This document shows, in pieces, positions 35,901-39,130 of a stretch of DNA of 64,000 bases. Position numbers and translations under genes: made by a program. The stretch lies in assembly GCF_027579695.1 (NCBI RefSeq), contig NC_083587.1:53392021-53456020 (forward strand). Reading direction: 5' to 3'. Numbering within the stretch: position 1 is the first letter of the stretch; every line of letters begins with the position of its first letter. This DNA comes from Neoarius graeffei (taxonomy: Eukaryota; Chordata; Actinopteri; Siluriformes; Ariidae). The notes beneath the pieces are model-generated. The model ran no database searches and was not told the origin of the DNA. It saw only the letters and a list, made by a program, of their open reading frames with translations.

Positions 35901-36741
35901 AAACTTGACAAACCATGTTTTCATGGAGCTCGCTATGTATACAGCAGCATTGCCATGCTGGAACAGGTTTGGACCTTTTAGTTCTGAAGGAAAATAATAA
36001 TAATAATGCTACAGTATACAAGGGCATGGGCAGGACGGTAGTGTAGTGGTTAGCACTGTTGCCTCAGAGCAAGCAGGTACCGGGTTCAAACCTCACAGTT
36101 TCCTCTGGATGCTCCGGTTTCCCCCAAAGTTCAAAGACATGCAGATTAGGTAAAACATCCAGCCACTAGGGTTGTGCAAGACAGTGCATACTTAGTGCTG
36201 GTCCCCAAGCCCGGATCAACTAGGGAGGGTTGCGTCAGGAAGGGCATCCGGTGTAAAACCTAAGCCAAATCAAATATGCGGAACAGATCCGCTGTAGAGA
36301 CCCCAAACAGGAGCAACCGAAAGAAGATGACGACAATATACAAGGACATCCTATACAATTGTGTGTTTTGGTATTTCTGGCAAAAACTTGGGGAAGATCC
36401 ATATATGGGTGTGACGGTCAAGTGTCCACAAACTTTTAGCCATATTGCATATAATCATACAATATATATTTTTATTACACAGGTCTACCCAAGCACGAAA
36501 CACACAAATGTTATATTGAGCCCAGAATGTTGTGAACAGTTAAGTTGCCTTCAGCAACAAATGCACCTTTTGGTTACGTTAGTAAAAAAAAAAAAAAAGT
36601 CACTGAATCATTTTTAAACTTGAATTAGTACCTCTGTGATTTGACATGAACCTCGATGTGAACTTCGACTCGGTCAGCAATGCCGTCCTCGCAGGGCTGC
36701 TGATGGCGAGTCCAACAGACCTCCATTTTCTCCCCATTCAT
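7431..36741 (-). CDS. trip13: TRIP13 (pachytene checkpoint protein 2 homolog), AAA+ ATPase, 13 coding exons
   Basis: TRIP13 is a hexameric AAA+ ATPase. With p31comet it unfolds the N-terminus of HORMA proteins (MAD2, HORMADs), which silences the spindle checkpoint and supports meiotic recombination. Exons on the minus strand, in coding order: 36741-36632, 35496-35346, 34436-34310, 24772-24717, 24625-24535, 20192-20120, 20023-19960, 19850-19764, 16725-16619, 12127-11974, 11797-11685, 7688-7619, 7526-7431. Joined, they give 1,299 nt (432 residues plus stop), and every junction keeps frame. Walker [10 protein letters not shown] falls at residues 179-187 (K185), Walker B VFVLIDE ends at E253, and the sensor-2 arginine in GLSGR is R386, all at the human positions. 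All introns are GT-AG except intron 2, which appears to use a GC donor. The start has a second in-frame ATG five codons later. Identification rests on remembered family sequence, and exon edges were set by hand. Confidence 0.95.
7619..7688 (-). CDS. trip13: TRIP13 coding exon 12, sensor 2 (residues 378-401)
   Basis: A 70-nt exon encoding [21 protein letters not shown]386 in GLSGR is the sensor-2 arginine of the AAA+ small domain. Acceptor TTAACAG and donor AAG|GTATTG. Confidence 0.92.
8408..8786 (+). mobile_element. V-SINE (Mermaid/DANA type), first copy of the duplicated pair
   Basis: A tRNA-like head with A box (TGGTGTAGTGG) and B box (GGGTTCGAGCC), then the V-SINE core (CATGTTCTCCCCGTGTCCGC), an L2-like tail (CAGCTGGGATAGGCTCCAGC) and (GATGA)n. 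Confidence 0.95.
8958..9337 (+). mobile_element. V-SINE, second copy of the duplicated pair
   Basis: Full length. The flanking ATCTCAC on both sides is the original target duplication inside the MITE. Confidence 0.95.
9652..10935 (+). mobile_element. P-element-like transposon inside the hAT element
   Basis: Perfect-looking terminal inverted repeats CATAGACATATAAACATAG are flanked by the 8-bp direct repeat GTTTTAGC (9644-9651, 10936-10943). An 8-bp duplication, termini starting CAT, and a THAP-domain gene just inside fit the P superfamily (THAP9 relatives). Only the 5' exons of the gene are present, so the copy is non-autonomous. Confidence 0.8.
9785..10258 (+). pseudogene. Spliced THAP-domain 5' gene part of the P-like element
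   Basis: Exon 9785-9866 encodes [20 protein letters not shown] and ends at a GTGAGA donor. The second exon begins at 10068 after TATGTAG and runs to about 10258. Joined, they give a complete THAP zinc finger: C-x4-C, HRFPKN, W, LCSEHF with its Cys and His, and AVPSVF. A donor-like GTAGGTG follows, but no catalytic exons are found before the right end of the element. Confidence 0.8.
11685..11797 (-). CDS. trip13: TRIP13 coding exon 11 (residues 341-378)
   Basis: Encodes [20 protein letters not shown] and then [16 protein letters not shown]. The frame of the next exon picks the donor GA|GTCAGT. Confidence 0.9.
11974..12127 (-). CDS. trip13: TRIP13 coding exon 10 (residues 289-340)
   Basis: Encodes [20 protein letters not shown], then [14 protein letters not shown] and [10 protein letters not shown]. 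It holds the sensor-1 asparagine (TTSN) and the VDRAD motif. Confidence 0.95.
12198..13618. mobile_element. Long-TIR element in TRIP13 intron 9
   Basis: Inverted arms of about 140 bases (12198-12335 and 13485-13618) share GGATTTACTCTT and TTCGGAGACCAAAT. The left side is TTTAAAA and the right side CTTTAC, so the target may have been TTAA. A SINE sits inside. No transposase is recognised. Confidence 0.7.
12403..12654 (-). mobile_element. tRNA-derived SINE, family 2, inside the long-TIR element
   Basis: In minus orientation the head reads TTGGCCTAGTGGTTAGCATG (A-box-like). The body contains CCTAGCTATGTAATAGGCGA and GGCGCCGCCCTATGCGCCAC. Related copies lie at 42418, 51588 and 62643. Confidence 0.8.
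13830..14529 (+). mobile_element. Solo LTR of a retrotransposon
   Basis: Begins TGTGGCAGCAGGGG and ends ACTACA (TG...CA), with near-identical 5-bp flanks CTTAT and CTTCT. It carries a TATA box (GAGTATAAAAGG) and a poly(A) signal AATAAA at sensible spacing. No internal retroviral-type genes adjoin it, so it is a solo LTR, about 310 bp without the SINE inserted in it. Confidence 0.75.
14058..14437 (-). mobile_element. V-SINE inside the solo LTR
   Basis: Full length on the minus strand, flanked by the duplication GCTGATGAAAAT. It lies between the LTR TATA box and its poly(A) signal. Confidence 0.95.
14891..15461. mobile_element. Palindromic TTAA element, copy 2, truncated
   Basis: Starts after TTAA with AAGGAACAGTCCACCG. 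The arms meet at a short centre GGAGCTCAGATATC. The right arm stops about 170 bases early, at ACCATTG. Located in TRIP13 intron 9. Confidence 0.85.
15462..16330. other. TRIP13 intron without recognised features
   Basis: No gene or repeat family was recognised. It has short pyrimidine-rich runs around 16110-16190. Confidence 0.5.
16540..16608. repeat. (CA)n microsatellite
   Basis: About 34 uninterrupted CA units preceded by a CT-rich run. It ends within a dozen bases of the donor of TRIP13 exon 9. Confidence 0.98.
16619..16725 (-). CDS. trip13: TRIP13 coding exon 9 (residues 254-289)
   Basis: Encodes [20 protein letters not shown] and [13 protein letters not shown], the stretch after Walker B. 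Its 3' splice neighbourhood abuts a long (CA)n tract. Confidence 0.95.
17316..18666. mobile_element. hAT MITE, copy 1, splitting the RTE LINE
   Basis: Inverted ends CAGGGCTTTGAACC / GGTTCAAAGCCCTG are flanked by the 8-bp repeat GTTTGCCA (17308-17315, 18667-18674). The interior has a direct repeat with CGGCGGGCTGCCTCAGAAAA and, at 17703-17815, a piece of the 5' end of an ISL2EU-like element. No transposase. Confidence 0.93.
18978..19017. repeat. (GA)n microsatellite inside the LINE
   Basis: A run of about 20 AG units inside the degenerate RT reading frame. Confidence 0.95.
19764..19850 (-). CDS. trip13: TRIP13 coding exon 8, Walker B (residues 225-253)
   Basis: Encodes [16 protein letters not shown] and then [10 protein letters not shown]253 is the catalytic Walker B glutamate. 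The exon keeps frame at both ends. Confidence 0.95.
19960..20023 (-). CDS. trip13: TRIP13 coding exon 7 (residues 203-224)
   Basis: Encodes [20 protein letters not shown], the conserved segment with the pore-loop region (FSKWFSE) of the AAA+ domain. Confidence 0.95.
20120..20192 (-). CDS. trip13: TRIP13 coding exon 6, Walker A (residues 179-203)
   Basis: Contains [18 protein letters not shown], the nucleotide-binding P-loop with K185. The acceptor lies at CCTGCAG and the donor splits an Arg codon (CG|GTCAGG). Confidence 0.95.
20348..20424. repeat. (ATCT)n microsatellite
   Basis: About 19 perfect ATCT units, in a broader region of degenerate CATC/TATC repeats that resumes at 22190-22660. Confidence 0.97.
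20549..22166 (+). mobile_element. Tc1-like transposon C
   Basis: Ends CAGTGGCATGCAAAAGTTTG / CATACCACTG with TA on both sides. Full length at about 1.6 kb, but its transposase is broken. It lies in TRIP13 intron 5. Confidence 0.93.
20923..21944 (+). pseudogene. Tc1-like transposase pseudogene (element C)
   Basis: Begins [10 protein letters not shown] and continues in pieces, with a stop near 21006, a frame change before 21165, and a stop just ahead of the second catalytic Asp (WVLQ*DDDPKHT). Catalytic blocks are [23 protein letters not shown] and [15 protein letters not shown]. The C-terminus ends GVTKY. Not active. Confidence 0.9.
22190..22660. repeat. Degenerate CATC/TCCA-rich low-complexity region
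   Basis: Continuous short pyrimidine-rich repeats (ATCCATC, CATCTATC) with heavy decay. Not coding. Confidence 0.7.
22669..24298 (+). mobile_element. Tc1-like transposon D with an extended inverted left end
   Basis: Flanked by TA, ends GGTGCTGAGCGTAAATGAGT / TTTACACTAAGCACTG. The inverted repeats extend about 400 bases because the left end up to about 23075 is an inverted copy of the 3' end, including the last 150 or so bases of transposase coding sequence. Confidence 0.9.
23060..24059 (+). pseudogene. Tc1-like transposase pseudogene (element D)
   Basis: Pieces in several frames: [18 protein letters not shown] (helix-turn-helix), [16 protein letters not shown] (AT-hook region), [30 protein letters not shown], then [20 protein letters not shown] and a final GGHTKY. 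There is a deletion at the second catalytic Asp (FQHD is followed directly by KHTSKA in another frame). The N-terminus is replaced by inverted 3' sequence. Confidence 0.88.
24535..24625 (-). CDS. trip13: TRIP13 coding exon 5 (residues 149-179)
   Basis: Encodes [16 protein letters not shown] and then [10 protein letters not shown], which leads into the P-loop. The Walker A glycine is split by the donor G|GTAAGG. Confidence 0.93.
24717..24772 (-). CDS. trip13: TRIP13 coding exon 4 (residues 130-148)
   Basis: Encodes [19 protein letters not shown], the linker into the AAA+ module. Acceptor TTTGCAG and donor CAA|GTATGT. Confidence 0.92.
24773..25343. other. TRIP13 intron 3, nothing recognised
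   Basis: AT-rich intron DNA with a poly(T) run and no identifiable repeat or ORF. Confidence 0.5.
25466..25603 (+). pseudogene. N-terminal fragment of the ISL2EU-associated protein, element 1
   Basis: Encodes [20 protein letters not shown], then [20 protein letters not shown] and a stop after FTDS. The RYLQKL..AG.....LLPP pattern aligns with the first 40 or so residues of the ORFs at 26438 and 33147. Everything downstream is replaced by the minisatellite. Confidence 0.6.
25738..26128. repeat. GC-rich minisatellite (CTCCGGGGCTGGCTGG units)
   Basis: About a dozen units of roughly 20-35 bases built from GAGCGAGCGCTCCGGGGCTG and GGCTGGCGGGC with variable GAGC repeats. It starts and stops next to inverted flanks TTTACTAGTTTACTGAG / CTCAGTAAACTAGTAAA, so the array lies in the loop of a hairpin. 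Confidence 0.93.
26323..27354 (+). mobile_element. ISL2EU-like element 2
   Basis: The left end GAGGGCTACCGCATGACGTC and the right end, read inward as GAGGGATTTCACTGACGTCA, are bounded by TA (26321-26322, 27355-27356). Both arms continue into GGCGC...ATTTTGGAAGACCAA-type sequence. It carries a gene-start ORF and an (ATT)n at about 26956-26985. It directly abuts element 1 on the left and a Tc1 on the right. Confidence 0.65.
26438..26764 (+). pseudogene. First exon of the ISL2EU-associated (SWIM/YqaJ-type) protein, element 2
   Basis: Begins [20 protein letters not shown] and contains [20 protein letters not shown], then [20 protein letters not shown]. It ends in MAK followed by a GTAATC donor, the same exon boundary as in the ORF at 33147. 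In fish such N-termini lead into SWIM zinc-finger and YqaJ-like nuclease domains (from memory). No second exon is seen here. Confidence 0.65.
28013..28850. repeat. Tandem array of a ~375-bp unit inside Tc1 E
   Basis: Units start with GGAGTGCCCATCACTACAG at about 28018, 28402 and 28773 (2.2 copies, period 371-384). Each unit contains a tRNA-promoter-like stretch (TTTGGCATTGTGGTCAGGAT then GACCTGGGTTCCAGGC). The array interrupts the transposase coding sequence. Confidence 0.85.
29140..29895. mobile_element. Tigger/pogo-like element in the left repeat of F
   Basis: Ends CAGGTATGTGCGACTTACGA and, inverted, CAGGTAGTCGTCGACTTAGG. The target was TA (left intact, right now CA). It encloses a tandem repeat at 29222-29460 of about 60 bases (CAGTTTCYGCCCCAGCTCC). 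A short ORF end [13 protein letters not shown] resembles the C-terminus of Tigger transposases. Internally deleted. Confidence 0.7.
29222..29460. repeat. Minisatellite inside the Tigger-like element
   Basis: Four degenerate units of about 50-60 bases, each with CAGTTTCYGCCCCAGCTCC followed by CACATGCRCAGTCTCTC. Confidence 0.85.
30227..31297 (+). CDS. Tc1-like transposase, intact (element F, about 356 aa)
   Basis: The start [20 protein letters not shown] at 30227 is chosen because Tc1 transposases begin just before the first helix-turn-helix. An in-frame ATG 18 codons upstream (30173) also exists. A second DNA-binding unit follows. The catalytic triad is D in [10 protein letters not shown] in FQHDNAKP and E in SPIENIW, with 34 residues between the last two (DD34E). 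A conserved [11 protein letters not shown] block lies between. Compared with element A it is a different Tc1 lineage. It has no stop or frameshift, but the interrupted left inverted repeat should prevent mobility of this copy. Confidence 0.92.
   Translation: MGRGSPIPLILRRQIVEQYQKGVRQCKIAKSLNISSSTVHNIIKRFRESGRISVRKGQGRKTMLGARDLRALRRHCITYRHASVLEITKWAQEYFQRTLSVNTIHCAIRRCQLKLYSSKKKPYLNMIQKRRRLLWAKAHLKWTVAKWKTVLWSDESKFEVLYGNQGRRVIRTKEEKDDPSCYQRSVQKPASLTVWGCISACGMGSLHIWKDTINAERYIQVLGQHMLPSRRRLFQGRPCIFQHDNAKPRTASITASWLRRRRVRVLNWPACSPDLSPIENIWRIIKRKIRQKRPKTVEQLESYIRQEWVNIPIPKLEQLVSSVPRRLQTVVKRKGDVSQWETWPCPNFEMCCCHEI
31857..32233 (-). mobile_element. V-SINE in Tc1 E
   Basis: Full length on the minus strand, flanked by CTACACACTCCA on both sides. 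Confidence 0.95.
32360..33066. other. TRIP13 intron 3, nothing recognised
   Basis: AT-rich intronic sequence with a short (AATA)n run near 32458-32475. Confidence 0.5.
33067..34195 (+). mobile_element. ISL2EU-like element 3
   Basis: Inverted arms share GGTTTCA at the tip, a GTGACGTCACA-like motif and AGCTGGTGGTCTA about 50 bases in (33120-33133 and 34137-34150). Inside is the longest copy of the associated gene. Boundaries are less certain than for elements 1, 2 and 4. Confidence 0.55.
33147..33713 (+). pseudogene. ISL2EU-associated SWIM-type protein gene, two exons, element 3
   Basis: Exon 1 (33147-33473) begins [20 protein letters not shown] and contains [20 protein letters not shown] and [20 protein letters not shown]. 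It ends in VFAR with a GTAAGT donor. Exon 2 begins after CTCTCAG at 33591 with [20 protein letters not shown] and then [17 protein letters not shown] plus the following Cys-His is a damaged SWIM zinc finger (normally CxC...CxH). The frame is lost after that, and no YqaJ nuclease region is present. Confidence 0.65.
34310..34436 (-). CDS. trip13: TRIP13 coding exon 3 (residues 88-130)
   Basis: Begins [20 protein letters not shown] and ends ANHWLLPA, the end of the N-terminal substrate-binding domain. A run of five glutamates replaces the EEETE of the human protein. Confidence 0.92.
34547..34735 (+). mobile_element. tRNA-derived SINE, family 3
   Basis: The head CCATGGCCTAATGGTTAAGG with B-box-like GCTGGTTCAATTCCC is followed by the widespread fish-SINE body TGGACAAGGCACCTAACCCC and the tail GGATAAGAGCATCTGCTAAA. 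Confidence 0.8.
35346..35496 (-). CDS. trip13: TRIP13 coding exon 2 (residues 37-87), probable GC donor
   Basis: Encodes the N-terminal domain with [18 protein letters not shown], matching the conserved WTEFDEPFL..NVQSV block. Frame and the phase-0 start of the next exon require the exon to end at GACGCAAAG, followed by GCAGGA. That is a GC donor; without splicing the frame meets a stop three codons later. Confidence 0.8.
35559..35599. repeat. (AAT)n/(ATT)n palindromic microsatellite
   Basis: AAT units switch to ATT units halfway, forming a perfect hairpin. Confidence 0.9.
35602..36452 (-). mobile_element. Decayed mariner/Tc1-type element in TRIP13 intron 1
   Basis: Inverted ends ATATGCAATATGGC and TTTTGTGGACAC occur on both sides. 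On the minus strand, remains of a transposase read [20 protein letters not shown], including the PDLNP motif near the catalytic acid. A SINE is inserted. Confidence 0.7.
36022..36335 (+). mobile_element. Chimeric SINE: V-SINE head with RTE-LINE tail
   Basis: The tRNA-like head and core match the V-SINEs (GTAGTGTAGTGGTTAGCAC, GCTCCGGTTTCCCCCAAAG). The tail reads GATCCGCTGTAGAGACCCCA followed by GGAGCAACCGAAAG, like the 3' end of the RTE LINE at 19480-19530. Flanked by TATACAAGG. Confidence 0.8.
36632..36741 (-). CDS. trip13: TRIP13 coding exon 1 (residues 1-37)
   Basis: Starts [10 protein letters not shown] and ends near [11 protein letters not shown], like the VHVEVH stretch near the N-terminus of the family. 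The donor reads CAGAG|GTACT. Upstream on the minus strand the sequence CCCTACTGTTTAAAG|G looks like a splice acceptor just before the ATG, so this may be the second exon of the transcript. Confidence 0.9.
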
Positions 36742-36789
36742 CCTTTAAACAGTAGGGAGAATTTCAGCATCTAGAAAACTAAATGATTA

Positions 36790-36820
36790 AATATTATTAT
36801 TATTATTATTATTATTACTA
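36790..36820. repeat. (ATT)n microsatellite
   Basis: About nine ATT units directly beside foldback element A and upstream of the TRIP13 start codon. Confidence 0.9.
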
Positions 36821-36821
36821 C

Positions 36822-38312
36822 TAGAGCGGCAGCTACAATTATCGACAGTCCATAATTAGACATCTTTTCAGATTTACCAATTAAAAAAAACAATTTTACA
36901 AACATGAGTTTCTGTTACAACAGTTCTTACTGGTTAATCAATCAACCGGAAGACCCGCCCCCTCACCCTTTGATCTTGTAGCCTGATGACACAGCTCGTT
37001 ACCTGAGATGGAATTATTTTTCTTACAATCAGCAATCTGAGGAAAACCCGGACGTTCTCATCGCAGGTAAGCATGGTGGAAAGATCATGGACATGTTTTT
37101 ACTCATCAAATTCACTGATATTTCACGATCTCCTCGTCGAAACCTACTTTGTTTCTTACGCTTTCATTTGACAGTCGCCATTTTGCATCTAAATGCGCAT
37201 TTGAGAAGTCACATGATGTTTCGATAATAGTGATCACTTTCACCGGTGTCCACCATTATCAACACCCTGTGGAATTAAGTGACATTTACAACTATTATGG
37301 ATCGATCTTTGTATAACATTCTTGAAGCAGATGAAGTACTTAAATAAATAAAAGTGCTGCGAGTTATAATTTTTTTATTGGACGTTTATAGAGTATTTGG
37401 AATCCTATTGCAATAAATAGAATTAGACCAGAATTAAATTCCTAGCATATAAAAGAAATTATATGCTTGAAATATTCAGATTTTTCTATTCCATTCAGAA
37501 AATATTTTTTGCAGTTTGTTGTAAATATCTACCACATATTACAATATCAGTAGACATTTTATATTTTGGTTAGAGGAATGACATGCGACCTTTCACCTGG
37601 ATTTTCATGCGGTTACAATATCAATTGCCTGTTGGCATTTATTGGTAAACTACAAAACTAGAAATGAATACAAACAACAACGAATGATTAACAAAATGTG
37701 ATGTACAAAAATACTTAGAAAGCGGGTAGAAAGTGGAACAAAAAGATTTTCTGACGCAGGTTAAACATTATCAGTTAATTCGTTTACAAACAGAATTACT
37801 TCCTCATTTACGTAAACACTGACATCCATATAAAATATATTTTGGACTAAATATAAGTCTATGTAAAACAAATTTTAAATAAAAACTATGCTTTGTCAAA
37901 CTTAATACCACATACTGATTTTTTTTTTTAAATAAATAATCATCTGGGTGTTGATAATTGTGGAACGGTGCCGATAACTAAGCATGGACAAAGGTGCCGA
38001 TAACTAAGCGTGGACAAAGGTGCCGATAACTAAGCGTGGACAAAGGTGCCGATAATTGTGGAACGGTGTCGATAACTAACCGTGGACAAAGGTGTTGATA
38101 ATTGTGGAACAGTGTCGATAACTGTGGACAAAGGTGTTGATAATTGTGGACGTCACGTGATGATACACTAAGTAATCAGGAATCAACTCATTTTTTTCCA
38201 GTGGAACTTTGAGTAATTATTCATGCACAATTTACATATTGAAAGTCTTTTCTACTTTTGAAATGGCCAAAAGATTGTTAAGGTGTCGATAACTGTAGCT
38301 GTCACTCTACTA
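36822..38312. mobile_element. Foldback DNA element A (between TRIP13 and BRD9)
   Basis: Inverted termini TAGAGCGGCAGCTACAATTA at the left and the complement of GTGACAGCTACAGTTATCGA at the right. The interior carries the minisatellite at 37948-38160. The same sequence occurs in reverse orientation at 39733-42050. No transposase-like ORF was recognised, so the superfamily is unknown. Confidence 0.8.
37948..38160. repeat. Minisatellite in foldback A (GTGGACAAAGGTGCCGATAA units)
   Basis: About ten units of 20-26 bases of two types, GTGGACAAAGGTGYCGATAA and GTGGAACGGTGYCGATAA. They are the reverse complement of the units in foldback B. Confidence 0.92.
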
Positions 38313-38894
38313 TTATTAACAACAACAACAATAATAATAATAATAATACACACTGCAGGAGCTGAGCTGTCATAATTGATCTGTCATTGAATTTCTAGAG
38401 ATAAACAATGACTGAAGAATTAGGTTTTAAAGATAATAATAAGTGCCTCCATCATGTATCAGGTACTGAGGTCAGAATTAATATGCCTTAATTAATATTT
38501 AATGATACATAATGCCAAGGTATTTCCCACTAATTCCCATGTATTACAGTGTTAGCCTTAAAGTGAGGAGCAGATAACAAACATCAGAAACTATTGATAC
38601 TAATTACCAGATATAAAAGAGTAGGAAGGAGAGATTAACATTAATAGATATTAGGTATAATTAATAATTAGTGTCATGTCTGTTTCATCCACATTACTGA
38701 TATCTGACTGTTTCAGTCACAAGACTCTTAACAACTCAGTCCAAAAGTTTAATAAACTTCGAAATTTTTACTCCGTCAGTCAGTTAACAAAACAAAACTA
38801 ATATTAATTTTAAAAAAAGAATAATTTAACACCGTCAAATTACTTGTAAATAGTTGTCTGTGTGTGTGTTTTTTAAGAAGGCTAGCTAACTTAC
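38313..38894. other. Presumed TRIP13 5'-UTR intron / intergenic DNA
   Basis: AT-rich with (AAC)n and (AAT)n at 38316-38349. No gene seen. Confidence 0.5.
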
Positions 38895-38990
38895 CTCAGG
38901 CGCAGCTAACCAGAAAAAACACAACTTCCTGTAACCAAAAGGCCCGCGCAAATATTAACCCGGAAGAGAACGCCGCCCCAACCGGAAGTA
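38895..38990 (-). other. trip13: Probable untranslated first exon of TRIP13
   Basis: On the minus strand the sequence CGCCTGAG|GTAAGTTAG is a near-perfect splice donor (GT at 38894-38893). The TRIP13 ATG exon is preceded by a pyrimidine-rich acceptor-like sequence ending TTTAAAG. Together these suggest a noncoding exon starting inside the divergent promoter and a 2.1-kb first intron that contains foldback element A. The upstream edge is a guess. Confidence 0.5.
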
Positions 38991-39078
38991 ATCACTACCA
39001 GTCCGAATTGTTGTTGCTAACCGTTAAGAAAGGGATTTGGGTGTATTATTATTATTCCGAGAGTTGTTAAGACACAAC
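38895..39078. promoter_or_regulatory. Probable bidirectional TRIP13/BRD9 promoter with ETS sites
   Basis: The last 180 bases before the BRD9 ATG hold ETS-type motifs: CCCGGAAG at 38959-38966, CCGGAAGT at 38982-38989 and ACTTCCTG near 38924. They sit in a locally GC-rich stretch with no TATA box. ETS-rich TATA-less DNA is typical of divergent housekeeping promoters. This is the only promoter-like sequence between the two genes; the DNA next to the TRIP13 ATG is AT-rich microsatellite and transposon. Inferred from motifs only. Confidence 0.6.
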
Positions 39079-39130
39079 ATGGGAAAGAAACACAAAAAAT
39101 ACAAGCCGGAGTGGAGAACTGTAGATGGAG
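39079..39130 (+). CDS. brd9: BRD9 coding exon 1 (residues 1-18)
   Basis: ATG followed by [16 protein letters not shown], with donor GGAG|GTGAGT. It is isolated between two inverted copies of a foldback element and followed by a 5.2-kb intron. Confidence 0.93.

Noticed and set aside
36276-36617. 113-codon ORF upstream of TRIP13 exon 1
   Set aside because: It spans the SINE tail and the end of a decayed mariner element and ends in poly(A); no coding features.
37948-38160. Regularly spaced repeats resembling a CRISPR array
   Set aside because: Units are contiguous and variable, with no unique spacers, in an animal genome next to transposon ends; it is a minisatellite.
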